DNA of 64,000 nucleotides from Croceivirga sp. (GTDB lineage: Bacteria > Bacteroidota > Bacteroidia > Flavobacteriales > Flavobacteriaceae), in contig JANQKR010000037.1 of the NCBI GenBank assembly GCA_028281025.1, positions 124,001 through 188,000 on the forward strand, read 5' to 3'. Shown here one piece after another: positions 7,681 through 16,320 of this stretch. Each line of letters begins with the position of its first letter. Positions within the stretch are counted from its first letter, which is position 1. Below the pieces are notes generated by a model. The model was not told the DNA's origin. It did not search any database and saw nothing but the letters and a program-made list of their open reading frames with translations. The position numbers were made by a program, and so were the translations under genes.

Positions 7681-7748
7681 CAAAATTCGTATTGGCCCTT
7701 ATTTCATAAATTGGAAAAATACCGATAACAATGTATAAATCGTTCATT
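7681..7748 (+). repeat. R2 direct repeat, copy 2
   Basis: This is the second copy of the 68-bp repeat (first at 5838-5905), same orientation, about three mismatches. Downstream it does not continue into an attC right arm. Instead it joins ACTACTTCGTAGTGGGA, which resembles the tail of R1, so this copy looks truncated or recombined. Confidence 0.9.
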
Positions 7749-7782
7749 ACCCGCAAAAACTACTTCGTAGTGGGATACCATC

Positions 7783-7815
7783 AAAAAAAAGCCAACCCAA
7801 GGGTTGGCCTTTTTT
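7783..7815 (-). terminator. Intrinsic terminator
   Basis: An 8-bp perfect stem GCCAACCC/GGGTTGGC (7791-7798 with 7801-7808) is flanked by A8 on one side and T6 on the other, so it can stop transcription both ways. It lies 18 bases after the stop of the minus-strand Cys-rich gene. Confidence 0.9.
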
Positions 7816-7832
7816 AGGTATTGGTTTTGTTC

Positions 7833-8081
7833 TCAAGCACTTACACTTAGCGGCGCCCAAACGGAACACATCATTCCGGGGGCTGCCTTGGAGGGATTTG
7901 CACAGTCTTCCCTTTGAAAGCGAAGACAGGTATTGCAGTCCCTATCGTTGTTCAGTTCAAGTTTCATTTCAAAGCTGTCACAGGTGTAGTGACTTCCTAC
8001 TTTTACACCATGGACCTTACACATTTGATCGGTCATCAAATTGTCACAATTTCCGCAGTTGTTTCCTAATCGTATAGCCAT
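7833..8081 (-). CDS. Small protein with two tandem four-cysteine motifs
   Basis: This 82-residue soluble protein has eight cysteines arranged as two similar halves. The first is C9-x2-C12-x8-C21-x12-C34 and the second C49-x2-C52-x7-C60-x11-C72. Each half could bind one zinc ion or iron-sulfur centre. The halves also share CDSF/CSVW-like ends, suggesting internal duplication. There is no signal peptide, so it should be cytoplasmic. The function is unknown to me. It is monocistronic with its own terminator. Confidence 0.75.
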   Translation of the reverse strand: MAIRLGNNCGNCDNLMTDQMCKVHGVKVGSHYTCDSFEMKLELNNDRDCNTCLRFQREDCANPSKAAPGMMCSVWAPLSVSA

Positions 8082-8253
8082 TTTTTATGTTTTTTGAATT
8101 ACCTTATAAAAATAAATCCAAACAGGCATAGAAGCAATCTAAATAATTGATTTTCAATTATTTGAATTTAGATTGTTTTAAAATAAGAGTTGCGTTCACA
8201 TGGTTGGTCCATCCCTTTTTTAAGGTTGGTATTTCCAAATTGGATCAAAAGCT

Positions 8254-8284
8254 ACCCCAAAAATGCGTTATACATTTTTGGGGT
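8254..8284 (-). terminator. Perfect 12-bp hairpin, probable terminator
   Basis: ACCCCAAAAATG (8254-8265) pairs perfectly with CATTTTTGGGGT (8273-8284) around a 7-base loop. It lies about 55 bases beyond the stop of the minus-strand barrel gene and is followed there by AGCTTTTG, a weak T-run. Most of the gap 8082-8339 holds nothing else. Confidence 0.5.
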
Positions 8285-8339
8285 GGTGTAAGCTTTCTGC
8301 CCAAAGGCCTTAAAATGGCCCGTAGGGGGCAATTAGTGA

Positions 8340-9023
8340 TTAGAAATAATAAGAAAGCCCAAAAAAGATTTGGGAAGTGTCCAAATCGAAATTGAAACGA
8401 TTCCTATCTTCGGTAGAAATTACGGTATCATTGGAATCCGTGAATTCGGAATCCAATCTTTCATATTGCAATGCCCCAATACCAGCTTCCAGGGCAAACG
8501 CTTTGGAGACAAAATAGGTAATACCGGGCCGAATACCAATAAAAAATGTATCGGTTGTACTTTCTGTTTGGGAAAGGCTGTCGTTGTCCGAGGCGCTCTC
8601 CCCTCTTACATGTTCATAACCGAGTTCACCCTGCAGATAGAGCGCCAGGTTTTTGTTCAAAGGAAAAAAGCGCCGGAGGTATGAGGCAATGGATAAGGCA
8701 TGGCTTTCCGTTGTCCGGGAATTATTGCGCATGGAATCCTCAAAAACTGTATTCTCGGATTCCTGATAGCGGTATCCCGGTCGTAAACCTAGTATGGTGT
8801 TTTCGCCCACCGCATACCCCAGGTTGGGTAAAAAGGAAACGCCAGTGACGTCGGTCTCACTGGTAAAAGGCTCATTTTCAGAAGTGTTGGAGAGCGTGTT
8901 GATAGAAAGATTGCCCCCAACGGTCCATGTTCCCTTTGGGATGACCAACCTATCATCCTGTGTGGTTTGGGCGGCAAGGCTACCTACAATCAATGCACTA
9001 GCAAAAAATAGTGTTTTTTTCAT
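8340..9023 (-). CDS. Outer-membrane beta-barrel protein
   Basis: This 227-residue protein has a clear signal peptide (MKKTLFFASALIVGSLAAQ). Alternating polar/hydrophobic strands follow (TWTVGGNLSINTLS, SFLPNLGYAVGENTILGLRPGYRY, ALYLQGELGYEHV, FFIGIRPGITYFVSKAFALE) and the C-terminus ends in an aromatic strand, SQIFFGLSYYF, as expected for BAM-inserted porin-like barrels. It belongs to the broad OmpA/PorT-like barrel class with no obvious enzymatic motif. It is transcribed alone. A role beyond outer-membrane structure or small-molecule passage cannot be inferred. Confidence 0.8.
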   Translation of the reverse strand: MKKTLFFASALIVGSLAAQTTQDDRLVIPKGTWTVGGNLSINTLSNTSENEPFTSETDVTGVSFLPNLGYAVGENTILGLRPGYRYQESENTVFEDSMRNNSRTTESHALSIASYLRRFFPLNKNLALYLQGELGYEHVRGESASDNDSLSQTESTTDTFFIGIRPGITYFVSKAFALEAGIGALQYERLDSEFTDSNDTVISTEDRNRFNFDLDTSQIFFGLSYYF

Positions 9024-9208
9024 GTGATATGTTTTAGTTAAGTGAGATTGACATCAAATAATATTCCTTTAGGGTGGTCTTTGGAGGGTTTAACCCGAGT
9101 TTAACAGGGCCATAGAATAAGTGTCAATGATGGCCGATTTTTACCCTAAAATCAGTTGGAAGTAGTGGAAGCGAATTATCCGAAGTAAAGAAGGGATTTG
9201 GTCACATT

Positions 9209-9955
9209 TTATTGTTCCGTTTCCTCGGTTTTCTTTTTCACTTTTTTGTAGAGGGGCAGGAAATAGGACAAGGAATAATTGTATCCCACACCCCAATTGG
9301 AATTTTCGGTCACTTTGTTAAAACCGGGAATCCAAAGGTTCCTGAAATTATCGGGGTCCTTATTGGTTATCAGATGTCCCAATCGCGCACTGATCCCCAC
9401 ATATATATTTTTAAAGATTTCGGCCTTCATGCCAACTACAAATTCTATCCAGGAGGCATTCAGGCTGTCGAATTCCTGGGCTTCGGTACTTCCAATGACA
9501 AATTCATCCGGACTAAAGAAACGATTGCTATCAAAAAACCGATAGTTTTCCAGGGTATGGCTAAACGTACTAAAGGCGTAACGTCCGCCAATATGGATTT
9601 GGTTGCGCATACCAAACCAATTGGTATAGGTATTGTAATCCGCTCCCGCCTTAATATAGCTTCCGGAAGTGGAATAATCATATAAAACCAACTCCCCGAG
9701 GATTTCTTCCTGCCTTCTTTCCTCATTGCCCAGTTCCGCGGCCAGCCACCATTTTTCGGTGAGCCTAAAATCCCCCACCAATTCCAGACCGGTATAGTTA
9801 TCGTTAAGGAAGGACAGGACAGGCCTGCTCAGATCAACACCAACCCTAAGGCCATAGGCATATTTTCGGGTAACGCTATCTTTCTTTTTTTCGCCCTGTG
9901 CCAAACCCATGCTTACCACAAGTAAAAAGAAAAGACTAATGGAATATCTTGACAT
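9209..9955 (-). CDS. DUF6048 family outer-membrane-like protein
   Basis: This 248-residue protein has a signal peptide (MSRYSISLFFLLVVSMGLAQ) and a barrel-like mature part ending in YNYSLSYFLPLYKK followed by a charged tail. The pattern YGLRVGVDLSRPVLSF fits DUF6048, a flavobacterial family of unknown function. The start MSRYS at 9955 gives a normal signal peptide; two upstream ATGs (to 9979) are possible. It overlaps the end of the DUF6452 gene by about 20 bases, implying coupled translation. The rlmD-DUF6452-DUF6048 order is a recurring arrangement in Flavobacteriia. Confidence 0.78.
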   Translation of the reverse strand: MSRYSISLFFLLVVSMGLAQGEKKKDSVTRKYAYGLRVGVDLSRPVLSFLNDNYTGLELVGDFRLTEKWWLAAELGNEERRQEEILGELVLYDYSTSGSYIKAGADYNTYTNWFGMRNQIHIGGRYAFSTFSHTLENYRFFDSNRFFSPDEFVIGSTEAQEFDSLNASWIEFVVGMKAEIFKNIYVGISARLGHLITNKDPDNFRNLWIPGFNKVTENSNWGVGYNYSLSYFLPLYKKVKKKTEETEQ

Positions 9956-10460
9956 GGATGGCATTTGAGCGTTCAACATTTTTTTCAGAAATCGAAATTC
10001 GTTTTATCCAATCTTCGGCTGAAACCTGTCTAATGGTGTCCAAACCATCAAAGTTGGCGATAAAGCCACAGGCCCTGGAAATGAATTCCTCATTGACCGT
10101 ATAGGTAAAGGTGAGGGTGTCCCTATTTCCTGTTTCATTGCCTTCCTCGTCCGCACTTGAGCTGGAAATAAGCTCAAATTGGGTGGTGGGTTCCATTATA
10201 CGAAGCGGAACAAAAAGGGAATCCGGGGAATTGGCGCGATCTCCAAACCCATATTCCTCACTATCGCTCAGAATACTATCATTATCTATTGCCTTTATTC
10301 TAAGGGTAGGCACGGATTTAAACTCCAGGGTATCCAAAACGTCGTAAAAACCAATGACAAGAAGGGGCGTGTCCCCTTCCACACAGATATCGTCCTTTTC
10401 ACAGGAAGCAAAGTGGGTTATGAGCAAGAGGAGGAGTAAGACCGGGAAAAATCGATTCAT
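9936..10460 (-). CDS. DUF6452 family lipoprotein
   Basis: This 174-residue lipoprotein starts at MNRFFPVLLLLLLITHFASC, with the lipidated Cys in FASCEKDD. The upstream in-frame extension overlaps rlmD and lacks signal character, so 10460 is chosen. The mature part contains LLVIGFYDVLDTLEFKSVP and ends near RACGFIANFDGLDTI, matching DUF6452. It lies 11 bases after rlmD and overlaps the DUF6048 gene. A shared role with the DUF6048 barrel at the envelope is an inference from the coupling. Confidence 0.78.
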   Translation of the reverse strand: MNRFFPVLLLLLLITHFASCEKDDICVEGDTPLLVIGFYDVLDTLEFKSVPTLRIKAIDNDSILSDSEEYGFGDRANSPDSLFVPLRIMEPTTQFELISSSSADEEGNETGNRDTLTFTYTVNEEFISRACGFIANFDGLDTIRQVSAEDWIKRISISEKNVERSNAIHVKIFH

Positions 10461-10471
10461 TCGTAAGTTCA

Positions 10472-11878
10472 CTATCGCTTTTGTAAAAGTACTACATTTT
10501 CCACGTGGTGGGTCTGCGGGAACATGTCCACAGGTTGTACGCCTACCACTTGGTAGGATGCATCCATAAGGGCCAAATCCCGAGCTTGTGTAGCACTGTT
10601 GCAACTTACATAAACGATTTTTTCTGGAGCAATGTTTAACAATTGTTCAACAACTTTTTTGTGCATTCCGTCCCTGGGGGGATCGGTCACAATCACATCC
10701 GGTCGACCGTGGAGCGCAATAAATTGGTGGTCCAGAACCGTTTTCATATCCCCCACAAAAAACGCCACATTGTCAATACCATTGTTTTGAGCATTTTCCC
10801 TGGCATCCGCAATAGCCTCCGGAACCGCTTCTATCCCAATCACTTTTTTTGCCCTTTTTGCCACAAATTGGGCAATGGTTCCCGTGCCTGTGTATAGATC
10901 GTAAACCAACTCCTTTCCCGTTAGGCCGGCAAAATCCCTCGCTATTTTGTAAAGTTCATAGGCCTGCTCGGAATTGGTCTGATAAAAGGATTTGGCATTG
11001 ATCTTAAACTTCAATCCTTCCATTTCCTCTACAATATGATCGTTGCCCGAATAGCAAACCACCTCCTGGTCGTAAATGGTGTCATTTGCTTTGGTATTGA
11101 TGATGTATTGCAATGAAGTGATTTCTGGGAATTTCTCCACCAAATGATGCAACAGGAGTTCCCTTTTTTCCCTGTGGTCTTCAAAAAACTGGAGGACCAC
11201 CATGATTTCTCCCGTTGATGCGGTTCTGATCATAAGCGTTCGTAACATCCCCTGCTGTTTTTTGGGATTAAAGAAGGTCATTCCCCAATCTTCGGCAAAA
11301 GACTTGACTGCCAGCCGAATGGCATTGGATGGGGCCTCCTGCAGGTGACATTTCCTGATATCCAGGATTTTGTCCCACATCCCGGGAATATGAAATCCAA
11401 GGGCGTTCCTGTTTTCAATGGTGGCATCCGATAGGATTTCCTCCTCGGACAACCATCGGGAATCCGAAAAGGAGAATTCCATCTTGTTTCGGTAGAAGTA
11501 CTGCTTTTTGGAACCTAAAATTGGGGAAATCCCCGGTAGTGTTATCCCACCAATACGTTTAAGGTTGTTTTCAACCTCCCTTTGCTTATAAAACAACTGG
11601 TGCGTGTAGGACATATGTTGCCATTTACAGCCACCACAGGTCCCAAAATGTTCACAGACCGGGACTGCCCTTTTTTCGGAATAGGTATGGAAATGTGTAG
11701 CGACCCCTTCAAAATAGGCCTTACGTTTTTTATGGGTCTGTATGTCCACAATGTCGCCAGGTACTGCATTGGACAAAAAAATAACCCTACCGTCCGGTGC
11801 TTTTGCCACGGATTTCCCTTTGGCTCCCGCATCCACCACTTCCACACGTTCAAAAAATTGGCGCCTGTTTTTTCGCAT
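10472..11878 (-). CDS. rlmD: 23S rRNA (uracil-1939-C5)-methyltransferase RlmD
   Basis: This 468-residue SAM-dependent enzyme methylates C5 of a conserved uridine in 23S rRNA. An N-terminal TRAM domain (residues 1-60) precedes the Fe-S cysteines C75-x5-C81-x2-C84 (CEHFGTCGGC), with a fourth in IRKCHLQ. The SAM region reads VYDLYTGTGTIAQFVA. The catalytic cysteine is Cys426 in YVSCNSAT after DPPRDGM, and the general base Glu is in HHVENVVLL. All residues are intact. A -7 box ends 4 bases before the ATG, so the mRNA may have almost no leader. It heads the DUF6452-DUF6048 operon. Confidence 0.95.
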   Translation of the reverse strand: MRKNRRQFFERVEVVDAGAKGKSVAKAPDGRVIFLSNAVPGDIVDIQTHKKRKAYFEGVATHFHTYSEKRAVPVCEHFGTCGGCKWQHMSYTHQLFYKQREVENNLKRIGGITLPGISPILGSKKQYFYRNKMEFSFSDSRWLSEEEILSDATIENRNALGFHIPGMWDKILDIRKCHLQEAPSNAIRLAVKSFAEDWGMTFFNPKKQQGMLRTLMIRTASTGEIMVVLQFFEDHREKRELLLHHLVEKFPEITSLQYIINTKANDTIYDQEVVCYSGNDHIVEEMEGLKFKINAKSFYQTNSEQAYELYKIARDFAGLTGKELVYDLYTGTGTIAQFVAKRAKKVIGIEAVPEAIADARENAQNNGIDNVAFFVGDMKTVLDHQFIALHGRPDVIVTDPPRDGMHKKVVEQLLNIAPEKIVYVSCNSATQARDLALMDASYQVVGVQPVDMFPQTHHVENVVLLQKR

Positions 11879-11882
11879 GCCG

Positions 11883-11890
11883 CAAAAATA
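11883..11890 (-). promoter_or_regulatory. -7 promoter box of rlmD
   Basis: On the minus strand the sequence is TATTTTTG, a full match to the Bacteroidota TAnnTTTG element. Only four bases (CGGC) separate it from the ATG, which places the expected transcription start at or next to the start codon. No clear -33 TTTG is seen. Confidence 0.5.
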
Positions 11891-11972
11891 ATGGTTTAAG
11901 GGCTGTAAATTGAGAAGAAATTTTATGGGCGGGGAACCTTTTTAAAAGATTACCGTCCATAGTATGTAAACC

Positions 11973-12536
11973 ATGGGTAAACCAAATAGAATAGTGGACT
12001 CGTTACTGGTCATTTCCTATCAAGGAGGGAATAAAAAGGCCCTGGACCTCTTGGTAAGGCGATGGAACACCAAACTCTGTGCCCATGCGTATCGCTATTT
12101 GGACGATTGGGAGCTGGCCAAGGATGTTACCCAAGATACATGGAGTACCGTTCTGGCCAAAATCCATATGCTACGGGACAGCAATAGTTTTGGGAGTTGG
12201 GCCATGACCATAGCTGGTCGAAAGGCCTTGGACACCATTGCCAAACAGACCAAACGGAAAAAAGAGGTCAAACCGCAGTTCTGGGAGAACCATGAAACGG
12301 TTCCTGAACCCTTAATTACCAAGGAAGCCCAAATCAATCGAATTCTAAAGGTAATGGCCACCTTACCCTTGGAACAGAAAATGGTGTTACGATTGTTCTA
12401 CCTGGAGGAGTACAGTTTAAAGGAAATCAGCGCTATCACCAACACCTCCGTAAATACGGTAAAAACGAGGTTGTTCAGGGCCCGCGAAAAAATAAAGGAA
12501 GAACTAAAAATAAGAAAGGATGAAAAAAGAGATTGA
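11973..12536 (+). CDS. ECF-type RNA polymerase sigma factor
   Basis: This 187-residue sigma-70-family factor has region 2 (ALDLLVRRWNTKLCAHAYRYL, then ELAKDVTQDTWSTVLAKI) and region 4 (MATLPLEQKMVLRLFYLEEYSLKEISAITNTS), the latter a helix-turn-helix that binds the -35 element. No region 1.1 or 3 is present, which makes it an extracytoplasmic-function type. Its last 17 bases overlap the DUF6768 gene, whose product spans the membrane, so the pair probably works as sigma and membrane partner. The stimulus cannot be read from sequence. Confidence 0.9.
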   Translation: MGKPNRIVDSLLVISYQGGNKKALDLLVRRWNTKLCAHAYRYLDDWELAKDVTQDTWSTVLAKIHMLRDSNSFGSWAMTIAGRKALDTIAKQTKRKKEVKPQFWENHETVPEPLITKEAQINRILKVMATLPLEQKMVLRLFYLEEYSLKEISAITNTSVNTVKTRLFRAREKIKEELKIRKDEKRD

Positions 12537-12909
12537 ACAATTGGATGAGTTGATCAAAGAAACACTTTCCAAGGAAGAGGCACAGTTTTATGAGGAATTG
12601 GAAGAAAAAAACCTGTTCGGTAAGATTACGGAGGTGTATAAAAGCAAAATGGGCTGGCTGGCCATCATCATGAATATTATGCACTTAGCGCTCTTTGGAT
12701 GTTTCATTTACGTTCTGGTGCAATTTTTTGATGCTGAGGCCACAAAGGACTTAATCGTTTGGGCCTCTGCCGGTTTTTGCTGTTTGATTTTTATGGCCAT
12801 GATGAAATTGTACGTTTGGATGCAGATTGACAAGAATGATGTCCTACGCGAACTGAAGCGCGTGGAGTTGCAGATTTCCGTTTTGGCCCATAAACGGGAC
12901 AACTCCTAA
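12520..12909 (+). CDS. DUF6768 membrane protein, putative sigma partner
   Basis: This 129-residue protein has an acidic N-terminal helix (residues 1-35, LDELIKETLSKEEAQFYEEL), two predicted membrane spans (about 46-67 and 78-100), and a short amphipathic C-terminus (DVLRELKRVELQISVLAHK). This is the layout of DUF6768, a family usually encoded right after an ECF sigma factor. The 17-base overlap with the sigma gene indicates translational coupling. By position it is a candidate anti-sigma or sensor, though it has no classical zinc anti-sigma motif. Confidence 0.75.
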   Translation: MKKEIEQLDELIKETLSKEEAQFYEELEEKNLFGKITEVYKSKMGWLAIIMNIMHLALFGCFIYVLVQFFDAEATKDLIVWASAGFCCLIFMAMMKLYVWMQIDKNDVLRELKRVELQISVLAHKRDNS

Positions 12910-13052
12910 CATAGGATAGGCATCGTGTGGAAATATTTTTAAATTTGTGTTGCTACAGGGATGATTTCTCTCCTACGCTGAATTTTCGATACTCGTCGAA
13001 AGGATAAAGGTGCAGAAGGAATAGCTAAAGTCGTATTCTAAAATTTTTGATC

Positions 13053-14333
13053 ATGGCAGTAGTTGATACACTTACTTCGCAAGATGCCATTGCATTGGAG
13101 AACCAGTATGGAGCACAGAACTATCACCCCCTTCCCGTTGTTTTGAGTAAGGGGGAAGGTGTTTATGTTTGGGACGTGGAAGGAAAGAAATATTATGATT
13201 TTCTTTCGGCCTATTCCGCAGTAAATCAGGGACATTGCCATCCTAAGATTATTTCCGCATTAAAAAATCAAGCAGAGAATCTAACGTTGACTTCCCGTGC
13301 GTTTTACAATGATGTCCTGGGTAGATATGAAAAGTATGCCACGGAATTTTTTGGGTTTGACAAGTTATTGCCCATGAACACAGGGGCCGAAGCAGTGGAA
13401 ACTGCTATGAAACTGGCCCGTAAGTGGGGATATGAGAAAAAGGGTATTCCTTCCAATCAGGCCAAAATAGTGGTCTGCCAGAATAACTTTCACGGTCGTA
13501 CCATTTCCATTATTTCGGCATCCAACGATCCCATAGCCACGGAGAATTTTGGACCCTTCACCCCAGGGATAGTTTCGATACGGTATAACGATATCAATGC
13601 CCTTTCCGAAGTGTTGAAAGACAAAAATGTAGCGGCATTTTTAGTGGAACCCATTCAGGGGGAAGCTGGGGTTTATGTCCCCGATAAGAACTATATCAAG
13701 GAGGCTTTTGAGTTGTGCAGGTCCAAAAATGTCCTTTTCATAGCGGACGAAGTGCAAACGGGGATTGCACGAACGGGTAGATTATTGGCCACCTGCGGCA
13801 ATTGTTCCTGTGCAGATAAGAACTGTTCGGGAACACCAGAGGTAAAACCGGATGTGTTGATTTTGGGAAAAGCAATTTCCGGGGGCGTATTTCCCGTTTC
13901 CGCCGTTTTGGCGAATAATGAGGTTATGGATGTCATTCGTCCCGGTAACCATGGTTCCACTTTTGGGGGGAATCCGTTGGCATGTGCCGTTGCCCTTGCC
14001 GCTTTGGAAGTGGTAAAGGAGGAACGACTTGCGGAAAATGCCGATACCCTTGGAAAAATTTTCCGAGCGGAAATGGAGAAACTGATTCAGGAAAGTGATT
14101 TGGTGCGTTTGGTCCGTGGTAAAGGGCTGTTGAATGCCATTGTCATCAATGATACGGAAGATAGTTCAACGGCCTGGAATATTTGTATGGCACTTAAGGG
14201 GAACGGATTGTTGGCCAAGCCCACCCATGGAAATATCATACGGTTTGCACCTCCTTTGATCATGACCGAGGAGCAGTTGTACGAATGTATCGCCATTATA
14301 CGAAAGACCATTTTGGAATTTAAGACCCAATAA
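13053..14333 (+). CDS. rocD: Ornithine--oxo-acid transaminase
   Basis: This 426-residue PLP enzyme converts ornithine and 2-oxoglutarate to glutamate semialdehyde and glutamate. [19 protein letters not shown] is the cofactor phosphate loop, [15 protein letters not shown] holds the PLP-binding Asp, and [10 protein letters not shown] contains the Schiff-base lysine. Start is the ATG at 13053; a TTG six bases earlier is less likely. A Cys-rich insertion ([15 protein letters not shown]) precedes the active lysine and is typical of flavobacterial copies. A terminator follows 3 bases after the stop, so it is a single-gene unit. Confidence 0.95.
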   Translation: MAVVDTLTSQDAIALENQYGAQNYHPLPVVLSKGEGVYVWDVEGKKYYDFLSAYSAVNQGHCHPKIISALKNQAENLTLTSRAFYNDVLGRYEKYATEFFGFDKLLPMNTGAEAVETAMKLARKWGYEKKGIPSNQAKIVVCQNNFHGRTISIISASNDPIATENFGPFTPGIVSIRYNDINALSEVLKDKNVAAFLVEPIQGEAGVYVPDKNYIKEAFELCRSKNVLFIADEVQTGIARTGRLLATCGNCSCADKNCSGTPEVKPDVLILGKAISGGVFPVSAVLANNEVMDVIRPGNHGSTFGGNPLACAVALAALEVVKEERLAENADTLGKIFRAEMEKLIQESDLVRLVRGKGLLNAIVINDTEDSSTAWNICMALKGNGLLAKPTHGNIIRFAPPLIMTEEQLYECIAIIRKTILEFKTQ

Positions 14334-14336
14334 AAA

Positions 14337-14363
14337 AATCCCCGAAAGGGGATTTTATTTTTT
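14337..14363 (+). terminator. rocD intrinsic terminator
   Basis: The 7-bp stem AATCCCC/GGGGATT (14337-14343, 14348-14354) closes a GAAA tetraloop and is followed by a T-rich tract. It may also serve the convergent gene ending at 14383. Confidence 0.92.
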
Positions 14364-14382
14364 CTGGCAAACAAAAAAGCGC

Positions 14383-15690
14383 TTACGGGACGGTTGCCCC
14401 ACTTCTATTGGCGCGCCTGAGCTGTCTTTGGATTTTCTTAATGGCGGACTCAATGGACTTTTCGGGTTCTATAATATTGTATTCCCCCCAAAAATCAGGG
14501 TCGGCAAATCCAATGGCCTCATCGGTAAGGATGATGGAACGCCTTATTTTGTCCTTGTTTTTGAGTGATTCCCCAGAGGTATTTTTCTTCCAATCGGTTA
14601 TGGCCATTTCGGCGGCCATGCTATAGACGGAATTGAAGAGCTTACCCTTCCAGTTTACCTTAAATTCCATTAGTACGTTGCTATAGCCATAATACCATTT
14701 CCCATCCTTTTCCCTGTAGTCCACTCGATAGGCAACTTCCGTGGGCCACACGTCCACCCTTGCCGGTTTTTTTCGGACAAAAAGCTTCGATGCCAAATTA
14801 CGATCGGTAATGTTCAACTGATAAATGGCACTGGTCAGCGTTTTGTTTTCAAAATCTATGAATAATTCCCCTTGGTACAATGGATCCCTAATAGAAGGCA
14901 GTTGACTAAATGAAATCACATAGATCAACCGGTCATTGATATACGTAGAACGCTCAAAATTAAATACGTAATTATCCACAAGGCCATCCACGAAAATAAA
15001 ATCGGTATACTTCATGATGTCCACATAAAGCGTATTGAAAGGTCCGCCCTGTAGTTTTAGGGCAACGGTATCCAATTTACTGTAATCCGTGCTTTTCCTT
15101 GCCTTGAACAACTTCATGGCATCGTTCCTATTGGAGGAGTACGGGGCTTTATAAATATTGACCACAGCCTCCGATAGGGAGACATTTTTTCGACGTTTTT
15201 TAATGGTTTCCCTATAAAAAGCGGTCATAACCGTATTGTTGTCCGTGTATTTTTCCCCTCTTCTGGAGAAGACTTCCCGGACCAGCTTTTCAGCATCCCT
15301 TGGAGCATTAATGTTCACACTGCTCAGTTGTGTAAAAGATACTTTCAGAGGAATTTTATTGCCGTCTTCCTTCAGTTCGTTCAAAGGGATGGTTTTGCTT
15401 TCATACCCCAAAAAGGCAATAACAATCTTACCTTCGGTTGTGGATGCCGGTATTTTTAAAAGGAATTCACCATCCGCATTGGAGACGGTGCTGATGTTTG
15501 AATTGGCCAATGCGATGGATGCCAAAGCCAAAGGCTTTTTTGTGTTTGCATCAAAGATTTCCCCTTTATATTCGGAAAACCGTTCTTGATCTTGTTGAAA
15601 GGCCCTGGTGTGCTGCACACTCAACCCCGTCAAAATAAGACCGAGTAAAAAGACCCATGGTTTCATACCATATATTAGTTTCGTTTTCAT
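14383..15690 (-). CDS. Secreted protein with carboxypeptidase-regulatory-like domain
   Basis: This 435-residue protein has a signal peptide ending near HTRAFQQ, followed by a CarboxypepD_reg-like beta-sandwich (about residues 40-120: YKGEIFDANTKKPLALASIAL, then NADGEFLLKIP and IAFLGYESKTI). The rest is a long beta-rich region (TAFYRETIKKRRKNVSLSEAVVNIYKAP onward), common in flavobacterial envelope proteins of unknown function. It lacks a TonB-dependent receptor barrel, so it is not a SusC protein. An envelope location is likely; the role is unknown. Confidence 0.75.
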   Translation of the reverse strand: MKTKLIYGMKPWVFLLGLILTGLSVQHTRAFQQDQERFSEYKGEIFDANTKKPLALASIALANSNISTVSNADGEFLLKIPASTTEGKIVIAFLGYESKTIPLNELKEDGNKIPLKVSFTQLSSVNINAPRDAEKLVREVFSRRGEKYTDNNTVMTAFYRETIKKRRKNVSLSEAVVNIYKAPYSSNRNDAMKLFKARKSTDYSKLDTVALKLQGGPFNTLYVDIMKYTDFIFVDGLVDNYVFNFERSTYINDRLIYVISFSQLPSIRDPLYQGELFIDFENKTLTSAIYQLNITDRNLASKLFVRKKPARVDVWPTEVAYRVDYREKDGKWYYGYSNVLMEFKVNWKGKLFNSVYSMAAEMAITDWKKNTSGESLKNKDKIRRSIILTDEAIGFADPDFWGEYNIIEPEKSIESAIKKIQRQLRRANRSGATVP

Positions 15691-15931
15691 GATTCCTAAT
15701 TTTATGTAAAATTAATGAATGTTCGTTTTGTGTTGTACTATTGTTTTTCGCGTTATTCCGAATGTACCTCGGAATCTCATTATACTGAATATGAATTCTT
15801 TATGATGAGAATCTGAAACCAGTTCAGTTTGACGTAACGTTCTGCGCTTACTTACGGATACGCTATTAAAATTAATGTGAATTTTAACAACGGACTGTTA
15901 AAAACCTTAAAAAAACAAAAAAGCTCCCGTT
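15691..15931. other. Gene-free intergenic stretch with repeat-like palindromes
   Basis: The 241 bases hold no supported gene. Two short palindromes are visible: TTCCGA/TCGGAA near 15758-15776 and CTGAA/TTCAG near 15811-15826, the latter inside GAATCTGAAACCAGTTCAG, a type of intergenic repeat common in flavobacteria. A T-rich tract lies before the VOC gene end. The promoter of the minus-strand gene starting at 15690 should lie here, but I see no clear box. Confidence 0.5.
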
Positions 15932-16315
15932 TTAGCCTTCGTAAATCTCCAGGGGCAGGTTATCCGGGTCCGCAAAAAAGGTAAACTTCTTTTGGGTAAG
16001 CTCATCAATACGGATGGGTTCCGTTGCTATCCCTGCCTCGTTGAGCTGCATTACCACGGCTTCAACATCTTCCACTTCAAATGCCAGATGGCGTAGTCCA
16101 CAAGCTTCGGGACCACTTGTCCTTTCCGGAGGACTGGGGAAGGAAAACAATTCAATGGTGTAATGGGCGTTCAGCGCCAAGTCCAATTTGTAGGAGTTGC
16201 GTTGTTCGCGGTAGGTTTCCCTCAAAACTTCCAGACCAAGAACCTTGGTGTAAAAATGCTTGGATTTGTGATAATCGGAACAAATAATGGCAATATGGTG
16301 TATTCCCTTGAGCAT
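15932..16315 (-). CDS. VOC-family (glyoxalase-like) protein
   Basis: This 127-residue vicinal-oxygen-chelate protein contains HHIAIICSDYHKSKHFYTKVLG at the N-terminus, GLRHLAFEVEDVEAVV in the middle and FFADPDNLPLEIYE at the end. These give the His and Glu positions of a metal site. It resembles the YaeR/GloA2 group often annotated as lyase or dioxygenase of unknown substrate. Start is MLKGIHH at 16315, 5 bases after the M14 peptidase stop; a longer frame would extend into that gene. The two genes are likely co-transcribed. Confidence 0.85.
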   Translation of the reverse strand: MLKGIHHIAIICSDYHKSKHFYTKVLGLEVLRETYREQRNSYKLDLALNAHYTIELFSFPSPPERTSGPEACGLRHLAFEVEDVEAVVMQLNEAGIATEPIRIDELTQKKFTFFADPDNLPLEIYEG

Positions 16316-16320
16316 GGATT

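Noticed and set aside
8147..8395. 82-residue plus-strand frame
   Set aside because: It crosses the 12-bp hairpin and runs into the barrel gene on the other strand; composition is not coding-like.
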